Assembly (NCBI GenBank): GCA_018398815.1
Contig: CM031595.1
Span: forward strand, 52,152,494-52,216,493
Direction: 5' to 3'
DNA length: 64,000 nt
Source of the DNA: Conus ventricosus
Taxonomy: Eukaryota > Mollusca > Gastropoda > Neogastropoda > Conidae
Below are positions 22,697 to 34,435 of the stretch, piece by piece. The stretch's first letter is position 1. Each line of letters starts with the position of its first letter. The position numbers were made by a program, and so were the translations under genes. The notes beneath the pieces are model-generated. The model did not search any database. It saw only the letters and a program-made list of their open reading frames with translations, and was not told where the DNA came from.

Positions 22697-23394
22697 CTAA
22701 AAAGCAAAAATACTGTGCACAATTTAATGCAATAGTAGTGCATCAAATATGCAAAATATAAAGGTATACAACAGCATTTGGTCAAGAAAACAAGCAATGA
22801 AGAGTGCAACTATCACAAAGTACCAGAGTATATCATTTTATTTCAAACGAATATTCACTTGTAGATGTAGGTTATTGGGTGCACCAAACTCAAAGTTATC
22901 TTTAATTAATTGCTAGAATGTATTTTTCATGTCCAGATTTAAATGGCATTTTCACCACAGTTCCCCTTTCCTACACAAGTCTGTAACAAACACTTTAGAA
23001 CCAGGACGAAGAGAAGTTACCGTTTGTCCTTTGTTTCCTTTTAGTCCAAGGGCCACATCGAGCTACCGTTCAAGTTCGTCGGCTAGAAAACTGCATCGAA
23101 ATATTTTTTTTGCAAAAGGTACTTGGATAACATAAGATTAAAATTTTATAGTCTAGAACCACCGAACCTATCTAAATTAATCAGTAGAACGCAAAAAAGT
23201 TGGCGAATTAATGAAGCCGAAAACGTCTTTTTCACCGGCTGTTTTCATCGCGAGTTATTTCCCTTAACAGCAGATGACTGTCTTGTTCAATGTTGCGAAT
23301 GTGAAATTTTACCTATTTAGAACAATTTTCTGACATTCAATGGATTACAACTATACGATCCTGTCACCAGTGGACGGTCTTAGATGAAGAACAG

Positions 23395-23675
23395 GTGATC
23401 TCTCAAAAGCTTCTGATTTCGACTCGAAGCCAGAAAATATACGGCAGTGTTATATGCGGCAAACGCGGAATAGAACAAGCGCAGGTGCGTTTTCAGAAGG
23501 GCAAAGCACTGGTACAGTTTCACCAAGAAAGAAAGTGAGCCCACAACGACAGAAAAATGGAAGAGGAACAAGTTCCAATGTTTTGCCACCCATCTGCATT
23601 TTATGCAAGAAGACCAAGTGGAAGCGCAACACAGCCACAGGAACATGGTGTCCAGAAAGAAAAAAACTTTGTCAA
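23395..23675 (+). pseudogene. Exon 1 of uncharacterised invertebrate gene, A3 copy
   Basis: Best-preserved reading: DFDSKPENIRQCYMRQTRN, then SPRKKVSPQRQKNGRGTSS, then VLPPICILCKKTKWKR and CPERKKLCQ before GTAAGT. All three copies have seven As in GAAAGAAAAAAAC. One more A would put this exon in phase with exon 2 (…PERKKTLSRRPFNRRIYDA), so there is either a real lesion or a systematic homopolymer error. The CILC pair suggests a small zinc-binding element (inference). Confidence 0.5.
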
Positions 23676-23837
23676 GTAAGTATTTAAAGCATTTTTTTTA
23701 TGACAGTAAATAAATTTTGATGTGGTGTCACGCATCACATAGTGAATGACAAACATGTCATGAGCAAACAAATATCGTGCTGACATCAACAGAACTTCAG
23801 TAAACAAAGGGATGTTGCTGATGCAAACTGACAAATT

Positions 23838-23843
<6 letters not shown>

Positions 23844-23896
<53 letters not shown>
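23844..23896 (+). repeat. (GA)n microsatellite
   Basis: About 26 GA units. Counterpart of 9571-9628. Confidence 0.95.
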
Positions 23897-23899
<3 letters not shown>

Positions 23900-24023
23900 G
23901 TGGTCCTTGATACCCAGTTTCACAAACCGCTTACAATTCTAAGCTACCCCTACCATTCTGTTCTGCCACCCCCTCTGGCATCCCATTTCAAGTCAAGAAC
24001 ACTTTATTATCTCCATGACATGA

Positions 24024-24033
24024 CACTGTGTGT

Positions 24034-24107
<74 letters not shown>

Positions 24108-24125
24108 CGTGTGTGTGCGTGTGTG
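24024..24125 (+). repeat. (GT)n microsatellite
   Basis: Long GT array in the presumed intron 1; its length and interruptions differ from the B copy at 9759-9860. Confidence 0.95.
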
Positions 24126-24744
24126 AAAAACTGAAGGAGTGAGGTAGTATGTCTCTGTCATTTGTTCTCATTTACACTTCCCCACCCTCTTCCCCATCCT
24201 CACCATGGTCATTGAGTTTGTGAGAGTGTGTTAGTCTGACGGGTCCCAGGCTGACAACTGACAAAGATATTGTTTTTTGCTTATTGCTTAATTAATACAT
24301 GTTAGTCTTTATTCAAATCAAAACAAACCAGTACAACTGTACCAAAATACAGTTTTAAGACTTTTTACTGAATGCACACTAATTGATGTCAAAATAGTAA
24401 TAATACTAATGATCATGATGATGATAATAATAATAAGCACTGATCATCAAAAACAAATGTTACAAAGCATGAATTCTGCATTTAAAAATCTATGCAGTGT
24501 GCAGAATCAAGAAAAGCAACATTTTGGTAATTTGGTATGTAGCTTTATTTTCTAGAAATGAAAGATGTGACTGACATTAGGACAATCAGCATACATTTTA
24601 GTGTCATGTGTATGATTTACATGTAGCATAGGTAAGTTTTTACTTTTGATGGGTGTGTGAATATTAAAATTTCACATTTAATCATATGTAAGGGCGTGGG
24701 TATTTGAATGCATAGTTGTATATCCTGACTGGTTAAAGCATTAG

Positions 24745-24783
<39 letters not shown>

Positions 24784-24880
24784 TGTGTGTGGTGTGTGTG
24801 TGTGTGTGTGTGTGTGGTTTGTGTGTGTGTCTGTGTATAAATAGGCATTAATATGTAATCGGTTTATCTGATACCAACAG
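24126..24880 (+). other. Presumed intron, no coding signal
   Basis: Co-linear with 9861-10602. Includes a (GT)n array at 24746-24836. Ends in CTGATACCAACAG. Confidence 0.5.
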
Positions 24881-24986
24881 GGAGGCCCTTCAACAGAAGG
24901 ATCTATGATGCCGTTGTCAGTCTTCAGAGAGCTGGTGTCCTCCATGACATTCAGTACAGACCAGACTTTCTAGCTGTGGAGGCAAA
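24881..24986 (+). pseudogene. Exon 2 of uncharacterised invertebrate gene, B' copy (open)
   Basis: 106-bp exon between CCAACAG| and |GTAAGTTC. One frame is fully open: RPFNRRIYDAVVSLQRAG then VLHDIQYRPDFLAVEAK. It splices in frame to G-TAT-CAC-AAC of exon 3 (…EAK-YHNSWYR). This is the cleanest evidence that the exon is real. Similarity of RRIYDAVVSL to E2F/DP winged-helix recognition helices is noted but not relied on. Confidence 0.65.
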
Positions 24987-25053
24987 GTAAGTTCACATAC
25001 TCACCCCATTTTCACACTGAAGACCTCTCTCTCTTTCGCGCATGCTGGCCACC

Positions 25054-25120
<67 letters not shown>

Positions 25121-25827
25121 GCTGCTGTTCTTGTTTTTGTTGAGAAGTGTATGACAGGTGTCACTGTACTTGAGTTACTGTGCACATGGGTGGTGTGCTC
25201 AAGAGACTGACAGATGCAGAAAGAAATGTTCATAGATCCTTGTTTGAGAACAATGTCAAATTAAAAAAAAGTAAGTTAGACCTACTTTCTCATTTGAGAT
25301 CCCCCCCCCCCCCCCTCATCTAACATCCTTTTTGGTTACAATGTTTCATCAGTTTTGTTTCATATTCATTCATCCAGTCACCATTCTCCTCCTAGTCTTA
25401 CATTCTTTTGTACCTTCACCCTCAGGCTACCTTTTTTTTCAGTGGAACTTCACTATAGTGCATTCCTTTTTTTTTCCATATTCATGGTATGCTAATCTCA
25501 GTCCACTTTCTTCCTTACCCCATTTTACTTTGGTGTCAGTATTACTGCCTTTTGAGAGTTATCAATTGTTGTGATGGTTTTTTGTTATTGTATTTATTAA
25601 GTGATGATGATAATGGAGATGATGATGGTGACTGCAGTTATGTTGTTATTATTTATTTTGTTTAAGAATTCACCAGTGTATTTCATATATATTTTAAAAC
25701 CTTTTCTATTATTCTCCCTCCCTGTTCTCCCTGTCACCTCCCTCTCCTTTTGCCCCCTTCCCTCCCTCCCTCCCTCACCCTGAGCCTCTTGTCTTAGTTT
25801 TAATATTAATCTTCATTGCTCGCACAG
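24987..25827 (+). other. Presumed intron with (GT)n and poly-C
   Basis: Co-linear with 10709-11552: (GT)n at 25055-25120, a C run of 15 at 25301-25315 (20 in B), pyrimidine-rich tract, ending TTCATTGCTCGCACAG. Confidence 0.55.
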
Positions 25828-27480
25828 GTATCACAACTCCTGGTACAGAATCTGATGCATACAGCTCCAAGGGGACAGTGAAGGCCAAAACAACTGATTG
25901 TGATGCTTCATCCGAGTCAACTTCTACCCTGTGTTCACCACGCCCATTGCAGAAATCTTTTGTTTCATTCTGTATGAATGTTATAGAACCACAGCTGCAG
26001 AAGGGTGGAAGAATTGCCACCGTCACTAAGCTCAACAGACTGTTTAGGCAAACATGTCAAGAAAAGGAAAATATTTCTTTGAGCAAACATGTAAAGGCAC
26101 ATATTTGAAAACATGCCTTCAGGTAGTATACTCTTACACTGTTTTTGCAGGTCAAAGGTTTAAAAGCAAGTCAGGTGGTGGTGTTTTTTTTCCAGTGCTG
26201 GGCAGAGCATTGTTATGAGCACAGAACTAGAAGACACTGACATTGACTATAGTGATGAATCTGAAGACAGTGACTTAGAGAGCAATGAATCTAACAATGG
26301 TGTCATCTATATTCAGGATCTTAAAGCCCAGAGGATACACGGGTCACCTGAAACAGACTCTAATGCTGAATGTCAGCAGACTTGTGAAACAGTAAGACAA
26401 AGACTTGTGACTGGGATAAAACAGTCAAAGATTACTGCAGAAGCTGCAAGCGATGATTTGGAAAATGAATGGAAGCAACTTTACATGTCTGCTCTTTCTG
26501 TGAGGAATGTTTTGAGTACAACTCCAGAAATAGCTTCATGGCCTTCTTCAGATGATGGAAATGAACACAATCTTTTAAAAATTGTTCTTGCTGAATTATT
26601 CAACTTCATTGCCTGGATCTGTGGTTTCACATGTGAATTTGAACAGGATCATGTACATGTTCCATGACACGTAAAGCAAAAGATACCATCCATCTCACAG
26701 GACATTATTTCCTTGGCAAACAAGAATTACACAACACCAAAGCAGATCATGCTTGGGATGGCGGTAAAACACAAAGCAGGATCAGGAAGACTTGTTAACA
26801 TATTGAATGGACATGGGCATTGTACCTCACAGACAACACTTCAGAGAGTGGAGACTTCTATCACTGAAGCTGAAATGAGAAATCCAGTGCCATCTTCTAT
26901 CAACAGGTCTCAATATATTAACACTGGTTTGGGACAACACTGACTTCCAAGAAGAAACTATGAATGGACAAAACACAACACACTGTGTGAATGGGATTGA
27001 GATTCAGTGTGGACAACATCCTTTGCCAGCTACATTTGTGGAAAATGCCACTACCCATAATTCTAACATCAGCAAATCCAGGAGGAAAAAAAACTGGAGT
27101 GTGTTGAGACTAACATTATGTATTTCTCTAAAAAGAGGACAGATCCTCAGTTTCCAGAACTAGGTTCTACTGATGCTGCACAACAAAATGCCAAAGTGAC
27201 CACTGTAAAACAAGACATGTTGTATTTTGTGCTCAAGCTATGCGCCCAGTCACTTGAAAGCCTTCCTTTGCCACCCTGGTCTGGATTTAATGCAGCTGTT
27301 CAGAAGGAAGTGCCAGCCTGTGCTTCTGTGACATAGCCTGAGGCTATCTTCCAGTCATTGATGGCAGTGCTACAGACATGTCAACAGTCAACACTATCCT
27401 CTGCAGAAGGATGGACTTTGCTGAACATTTAGAGCAGAAAAGTAATTAGGCCTATTGTTTGTGATCAGGCATAAGGCCTA
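25828..27480 (+). pseudogene. Exon 3 to C-terminal part of uncharacterised invertebrate gene, B' copy
   Basis: From 26215 one frame is open to 26943 except for a single TGA at 26665: MSTELEDTDIDYSDESEDSD, QDLKAQRIHG, NVLSTTPEIASWPSSDD, LAELFNFIAWICGFTCEFEQ, stop, KQKIPSISQDIISLANK, PKQIMLGMAVKHKAGSGRL, GHCTSQTTLQRVETSI. An extra T at about 26919 then shifts into WDNTDFQEETMNGQNTTH. Further on LPPWSGFNAAVQKEVPACAS ends at TAG (27334), and GYLPVIDGSATDMSTVN continues in another frame to TAG 27446, followed by IVCDQA. The TGA and TAG are shared with the B copy. The family appears mobile-element-like, but no catalytic triad can be proven by eye. Confidence 0.6.
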
Positions 27481-28277
27481 TATGCCAAAATTTATATTTT
27501 CACCAGTGGACAGTCATCTAAAGTGACAACAAAAATAGAATGTGAAAATAATTCAGTGAATATTTGTGCTATGCTTGACTTGAACTGTATGGAATGTGGG
27601 CTGATTTCAATGGAAATATATTATGTGCACATAAGGACTGCATCAGTTCAACTAAGGGACATAATTCTTTCTCAGAATCAGGTAAATTGAAAACTATCTT
27701 TTATGTTCTTTTTTGCATTTTTTTGTGCCTGTTATGAACCCAATACCTCAGACCTTACATTATTTATTACCTGAGGTGTCTGAAAGTTGGTTTGGAGTAT
27801 GCCTTTTTTCAGATTTTGCTCGTTTAAAAAATAGGCCTACTTGTCTTTTTGACTGAGAGTATCACTTTTAAATGCCTATTTCTCACAAACTAGATTGAAT
27901 TCAAAGTTTTAGTATGTCAAAAAGTAATAGGCCTACACTACTGACCCTTTCCAAATCAATCAAAAAATTTCAATGCGGGGTCCTAGCCGACACTTTCATT
28001 TTCTAGGCCTTTTTTGGTGTTGTGGCCATTGGACCATTTGTTCTCAGTGTTGTCTTGCCTGAAGGGAAACAAAATCCGCGTAGGGTCTGTTTTGAAATGT
28101 ATTTATTCTTTCGTTTGGGGGGTTAGTAACTCGCGTTTGCTTTTAATATTGCCGATGGGTGTACAAAAGATGGGTCTCCGTTCAGTCACATAGCCTACTT
28201 TTTTCAGAGAAATTTAGGGGGCCTACTTAAAACCGGTAACCATGTATCAAACGACACTGGTTTTGTATATATATTAT
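27481..28277. other. Non-coding 3' flank with AGGCCTA clusters (B')
   Basis: Co-linear with 13201-14004; same AGGCCTA-like octamers; no gene seen. Confidence 0.5.
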
Positions 28278-29055
28278 CAGGGGTTCCATTTATTGCAAAA
28301 TTTTGCGTAATTATTGCTTTTTTTCTGCCTTCCTACGCATTTTTTCGCGGCGTGGGGTTTAGCGACGGTATTTTCCCGGACCCTGTTTCTCAACCGCAAC
28401 CCTATGTCAGGGGGCAAAACACGGCACAGACCTACAGCGGGGACTGCTTGAAACCCCCAAATTAGTGATAGTGCGTGCACATTTTACTCTGTGGCACTCG
28501 CTGACTTTTTGCTAGATCAAGAAGTTCCAAAAGCCTCATCCTTTTCCCCTCGAAATAAAATGGAATCTTTCCCGCGTCTGCGATGGTGCCATTTTCTAAT
28601 GGGGAAACGTTAATTTGACTTCCCACGCACACACGATCATCCCACGTGATTCTGGATGCCAGAGTGCGCCCTTTGATGGGAACTTTACCGGGAGGGGGTA
28701 GTGGTGGGAGGGGGAGCGGGGGGAGGGGGGGGGGTCTTGTTGTCTCCGTCCCTGTTCTGCGCAGAACAGGGGACTTTAAACCGTGGTCACGCTTTGTAGG
28801 AATAATATCAAGGTTGACTGACCCGGCTCGTTTTCGCGGGCTTACTTAGCAAAAATGGCAAAGAAAACAATCAAACATGTTTGCTTTTTTTCGGTGGGGG
28901 AGAAAAGCCCCGATGTGAAGATTTTTGAATCTGGAAAAAAATCTCGAGTACAGTTTACTTTGTTACGCATTTTTGTCAGCGCTGACGCAATTTTTTGCGG
29001 GGGGGGCGTGCGTTTCTTGGGACGCAAAAAACTAAAAAGTCAGGGGAAACCCCTG
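28278..29055. mobile_element. hAT-like MITE, B' copy (both ends intact)
   Basis: Ends are CAGGGGTTCC and GGAAACCCCTG, flanked on both sides by TATATATA, consistent with an 8-bp target duplication in (TA)n. About 778 bp. Inner arms carry TTGCGTAATTATTGC / GACGCAATTTTTTGCG and TACGCATTTTT in opposed orientation. A perfect 22-bp palindrome (CCTGTTCTGC/GCAGAACAGG core) sits at 28750-28771. No transposase ORF. Confidence 0.65.
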
Positions 29056-29745
29056 TATATATATATATATACATGTTGATGGAAACCGCAAAATGTCATA
29101 TTCAAGAAATTTGAAAAATATGGAGTTGATTGTCAACGTCCGACAGCCGCGGGGTGGGCTAGCCGGAACGACCACGTGCGCGCCGTGGCCAGGGCCCGAT
29201 AAATGGATAATCGCCGTGGTGGGAAAACCGACACCGAGACCAAACAAGAAAGGAAAATATAGTGTCATAAATTCTTTAAAAAAAAAACATCAAAAACCAA
29301 TAATCTATTGCCATGCACACGTACCTTGAACAGGGCATACCCTGCCGCAGTTTCAAAACAAAACCAACATTGTGATTGTGGTTCTCTCCCCCGTGTACGT
29401 CTCCTTTTCCGCGCCCCCCGATCTCTCCACGCTACTGCCGATTAAGGGAAGTTATGGAAGACGCATGCGTCAGGGGTATAATTAAAAATTTGCACTGCCT
29501 GGTTATGAAAAAACAACAACTTGTTTTTGTTTCTTGCTGACTGAAATAAGAAACAGAATTTATTTTATATCGTTGGGTGTTTAAACAATCATCTAGATAT
29601 TCTTGTTATCAAAATTTTTTTTTTTAACTGGATTTTTTGACCCAGTTTTTTTTTTCTTAATCCCGTGAAAGCCGCGGATCACGAGGAGTTCTGGCTGCGC
29701 TTGATTTACCACTTTTCTTACAATGTGTTCTTGGCTCAAATAATG
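29056..29745. other. Non-coding stretch, no gene seen
   Basis: Co-linear with 14730-15411 and with similar short ORFs only. Confidence 0.45.
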
Positions 29746-29840
29746 TAATGTAATGAAAAAGGATATTTATAGAACGCTTTTTCTCGCAAGAGCCCAGAGC
29801 GCTACCACAGAAACATAATAAAATACTGAACCTAACTCAA
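29746..29840 (-). repeat. LINE/SINE 3'-tail-like repeat, B' copy
   Basis: Counterpart of 15412-15515, with a shorter ACATT tail. Confidence 0.4.
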
Positions 29841-29964
29841 AGCACACACACCCCACGCCACACACACCCCACACACACACACACACACTCACACACAAAA
29901 CACACATACACACCCCGCGCGCGCGCAGACGGACACACGAGCGTGTAAATTTACCAGCAAACAC

Positions 29965-30147
29965 GCGCACAGAGATAAGTGGATGTCGTTAATCAGTCCG
30001 AGGGAAAAGAGCTCATCATCGATACAAATGGAGTAGCCAAGCTGCTGAAGAACTTGAATCCAGCAAAAGCAGGTGGACCGGATGGAATACCAAACAGGAT
30101 CCTTAAGACCTGCGCCGATGCCATCGCTCCTGCCTTGACCTGCATCT
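29965..30147 (+). mobile_element. Outer LINE, 5' fragment (B' copy)
   Basis: VAKLLKNLNPAKAGGPDGIP and NRILKTCADAIAPALTCI, interrupted at GACCTGCATCT (30137-30147) by the inner LINE. It is 5'-truncated next to (CA)n and CGCGCGC. Confidence 0.85.
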
Positions 30148-33100
30148 CCGGGACCAGACTGCCTCCAATTCGTGTGGGGCGACCATCCCCAACCCGGCGG
30201 GTCCCCAGGTGGCGGATAAGGGAACGGCCCTCAGATATGGGGGTTAGCTGCGAAATAAGCAGTCCTGGACCAACTGGCGATGTTCCTACCAGGACGGGTG
30301 AGTCAACAGGTGGCACTGTTGTCCTCACTGAAATACCCCATGTGCCCCTAAAACGGCTCATCATGCGGTAAAGAGGCGCGTTATAACCTCTAGCCACGGG
30401 GGGGGAAACCCCCGGAAAAAACAATCCCCCTGTGTTCAAGGGTAGGACATACGGGCCTGAGCTAAGGGTGAGGCACCCCAAAAGAAAACTCCAGCTGAAG
30501 ACAGAGGTATGGGGCCCAACTGGCGCAAACTAAACCACGATACCACGCATCTACGCTTTCATGTGTTGCAGTCCACAAAATTCGATGTGGCGCTCGACCT
30601 TCGGAGACCCGAGGGGAGGTCGGGAGCCGGGCCCTATGCCTCAAAGGGGCCCATCCCAAGCAGTCGGTGGTTCGGACAAGGAAATTTCCGCATGCCTATG
30701 CGAGGAAGAAGGAGACCTCATCCTCCTGCTGGTGCCAAGCAAACAAAAATCGCCCAGAATGCTCAACATTCTCCAGTGGAAGCAGAAGGGGGTGCATAAG
30801 AAGAAACTTGGCCTGGCAGAAAAGGATGCAACAAGAAAATATTGATTTTTGCATGTGTCCAAGAGACACATTTGACCGTAAACCATCGCTTTCAAGTGAG
30901 GGGTTACGAGCCCATCGGGTTTGGGACCGTGAGGAAAGAAGCAAAGGAGGGGTACTTGCTTGGTGCGGAATTCCATCGCCGCACAAGAACTCAAGATCAA
31001 CACCAATCAAACAGGCAGAGATCCAAGGGGTTGATATAGTCCTTAAAGAACACAAAAAATCAGGATCTACAATGTCTATTGCCCTCAAGATCGTGATCTT
31101 TCCCTCACATACATGAACATCCCAGACAAAAAACTGTGTGGTGGTGGAAGTTTTTTAACAGTCACTCAGAGAGATGGGGCTAGGGACGAGACGGACAAGA
31201 GAGGCGAAGAAGTGAGGATTGGGAGATTGACACACATCTTCATCTCGTCAACCAAAAAGATGATGAACCCACCTTCTACTCTAGACGCTGGATGACCACG
31301 TAAACACCAGATCTAGCGTTCGCCACCAAGGGACTTGTTTGTCAGAACCAAAAGAACAGTCCTCAACCAGCTTGGAGGAAGTGACCACAAGCCCGTAAAA
31401 CTCTTATCAACCTCAACTTGCAGGCTCCTCAAGCAAAGTGTTTTCCCCGCTGGAATTATAAAAAGGCGGATTGGACTCTCTTCGAGACCCTCACAGACAC
31501 ATTCACAAAGCCAATCAACATCAGGCAGAAGGACTCAAACAAGATGGTTCAAGACTTCACAAAGGCCCCTCTTGAAAGCTGCTACAGAATCCATCCCAAG
31601 AGGAGCACGCAAAAACTACAAGCCCTACTGGACAGAGGAACTTCAGAATCTGAAGATGCTGTTTTCGGAAGCCAGGGACCGAGCAGAGAAAAGCAGCCAT
31701 CATGGAGAACAACATAGCGCTGAAGGAGTAACTGCCAGATTTCAAGCTGTCCTGCGCACAAGCAGCAAGGAAAAGCTGGCAAGAGGAAAATGAAAGCCTG
31801 AATCTCGACAAGGATGGCAGCAAGCTGTGGAAAACTGGCTAGAACCCTCAGTAACGAAAAAAACAAATCAGTACACAATAACAATACAAGAAAAAGGGAA
31901 ATTACCTCTCTGGAAAGAAAGCAGCAGACCATTCATAGACGTCTATGAAAACATCAGCAAACTGGAAGTCCTTCCTGAACATAGAGCTGCAGTGCACAGG
32001 CCCAAGGTGAACTTCATGAGGGGAAAAAAAGGCCCCAAAAGGAAGTCATGACCACAGCTTTCACAGAGAAAGAGCTGGAGGAAGCGTTGCAGGCCTCAAC
32101 CTGAAGAAGTCACCTGGGCCAGATGGAATCACCAATGAAAAAGTTTGCATTTGGGTTTAAGAGCAAGGCAGTCCTTCTAACAATTTTTAAACTCCAGCTG
32201 GAAGACAGGATCAGTAACAAGTGTTGGAGGGAAGAGACATGATCCCCATTCACAAAAGGGAAAGGACAAATCGAAGGCTGACGCTTCGACCTCTCTTACA
32301 AGTGCTTAGGAAAGCTGATGGAGGGACTTGTCTACACAAGGATTGTCTGGCACTTGAGGAGCATCAGTGCTGAGCCTGAACAGGGGGCTTCCGCCAACAC
32401 AGATCAACAGAGGACCAGATCTATTCATACGCAAGCATTGAGGCGCCTTCCAAGAAAAGAAGAACAGCTGCTGTCTGGTTTTCATGGAGAAGGCGTTCGA
32501 CAAAGTTGGAAGGGGACGGGGATCAGGCTAAACTCGGCGATGTGGTGTGTTGGGGAGGATGTACACTGGATCAGTGTACCTACACAAACCCCAAGCCCGA
32601 GTAAAGTTCAGGGCCAAAAGAGGGAAGAAGAAGGTGCTGAGTCAGGGGTACACAAGGAGGAGTTTCCTTTCGCCAACGTGTTCTCATCTTTATAGATGAC
32701 ATGTCAGAGATCTGCCAAGAGGGTCGAGGACGATCTACGCAGATGACCTGGTGCTATGGTGTCCGAAGGTACACACTACAGCCCTGTACGCCTCCCAAAA
32801 ATGCGCCAATAAGATCAGGACTGGACCAAGGAATGGCTTGTCTCTGCAACTCAAGCAAAACAACCTAACAGTCTTCAGGCCCATCAGCAAGAAGCAAGAG
32901 GCGAAGTGACTCTGAACAGCAAAGGGCTTGCAGAGGGGAACCCCCCTTACCTCCTGGGAGTGACCTTTGACCGCAGGCTCACTTGGAAAACAGCAGATCA
33001 CCAGATGCTGTAGTAGGGCCAAGCTGGACTGGCGATCATGAGGAAACTTGCAGGAACGGACTGGGGGTGACGAAAAAAATCCTGAAGAGACTCTACACAA

Positions 33101-34424
33101 GGGAGAGTCCGACCGTGTTGAGTACGGGACATCGATGGGATCAGCTGCAAGTCAAACCTTGACCATCTCAACCCAAAATACAGAAACCTGCTCGCGTGTC
33201 ATAATGGCGCCCATGAGATCCACCCCAATTCTGAAGATGGAGGAGACCACTGGCTGCAGTCATTGGAGGACGAAGGGACACAAAGATCCTCTCCAGGCAG
33301 CAAAATTCAACGCTTGAAAACCATCCAAAAGAACGACAGAATGAGCAACCACCAAGAGCTGGCTGAAAAGAGGCAGCTTCATCCACCAGTCAGACGCCTT
33401 GAAAGACAGATCCCAGTCTTTGGGGGAATCACGAAGCAAAGCCCATCGCGGCAAATGTCACCCCCCCGTCTTGGAAGAGGCAGGTGTTTTCCCCAACAGT
33501 CCCTCACCAGCATTCCCGGAGTGGAGAAGAGAGGAACACGTCAGACACCCAAAGGAAAGCCCTGGCCAATGGGGGTACTCGCAACCAGTATCCCCAGGGG
33601 AAAACTGGACCAATGGGTTTTTCCCGATGGCTCCGCACGAAGCAACAAGGGATGGTGGAGCTGGAAAAACTTCTCCGATACAAAAACGGAGATGAAGAAA
33701 TTGCAACCCAAAAGGAAATTACTCACCAACTTCCGAGCTGAGCGGAAAGCCTTGTGAGGCCCGCCAAAAGTCTCGCAGAAAATCCCTAAGAACAACCCGG
33801 CAGGTGGTGGTGTTCTCAGACGCTCTCTCGTACTCCAAGCCCTCAAAAATTCCGCTGCAAAGAACAGAACCATCTTACTTCAGCCTTTTTGCCTGAGGCC
33901 CGAGTGGAGAGATAAGTGGTGATGCAATGGGTACCAGCACACTGTGTTCAGAGGGCCACGAAAAGCGGATATTCTGGCAAAAGATGGTGAACAGAAAGGA
34001 GAGGCCAACAACCTGGTGCTTATGATGAAATCCAACAATCAAACAAGGCAAAGCAAGGATTTAAAATGGCACCCCAGCACCCCAAACCCCAACCAGAAGG
34101 GCAATACATTTGCATTTTTGAAAGGGAACAGGTCAAGAAACTTCGCCTGAGGACTGGACACAATCGCCTGCACACCACATGCACACAAAATTTGGCATTG
34201 GACAGAGTGGAGAGTGCCCTTGTGGTGAGGGACTAATGACGACAGATCACATCCTTCAAGACTGTATGACGCATGCAGCATCCAGAAGGAAGTACTGGCC
34301 AACACCGACAGCAGTGGAAGCCAAGTTGTACGGCACCCTGGAGGAGCTGCGGTGGACGGCAGCCTTCATCGATGACACCGGGCTGCTCATCTAATGGAAA
34401 GCGAACGAGGAAGAAGAAGAAGAA
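30148..34424 (+). mobile_element. Inner LINE, I/Nimb-like, B' copy
   Basis: Same structure as 15818-20120: endonuclease (MLNILQW..., QETHL near 30860), RT (AIYADDLVLW near 32731-32760), RNase H (DGSA near 33628, RGPRKADILAKDG near 33955) and C-terminal GECPCGEG...TTDHILQDC knuckle (34210-34265), then stop TAA at 34391, (GAA)n tail and the repeated GACCTGCATCT (34425-34435). Indels here are mostly different from those in the B copy. RNase H His/Asp-type motifs survive, but the ORF is broken in at least ten places. Confidence 0.85.
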
Positions 34425-34435
34425 GACCTGCATCT
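34425..34435 (+). repeat. 11-bp target-site duplication, right copy (B')
   Basis: GACCTGCATCT, identical to 30137-30147. The matching pair in B is 15807-15817 and 20121-20131. Confidence 0.9.

Larger units (their letters stand above)
21571..23896 (+). repeat. Unit A, partial copy A3 after the gap
   Basis: Matches A1 from about 3945 to 6280 and A2 from about 7205 to 9628, and then runs into B' as A2 runs into B. The first ~90 bases are scrambled relative to A1, as at a contig edge. Sequence quality is like A1, not A2. Confidence 0.85.
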
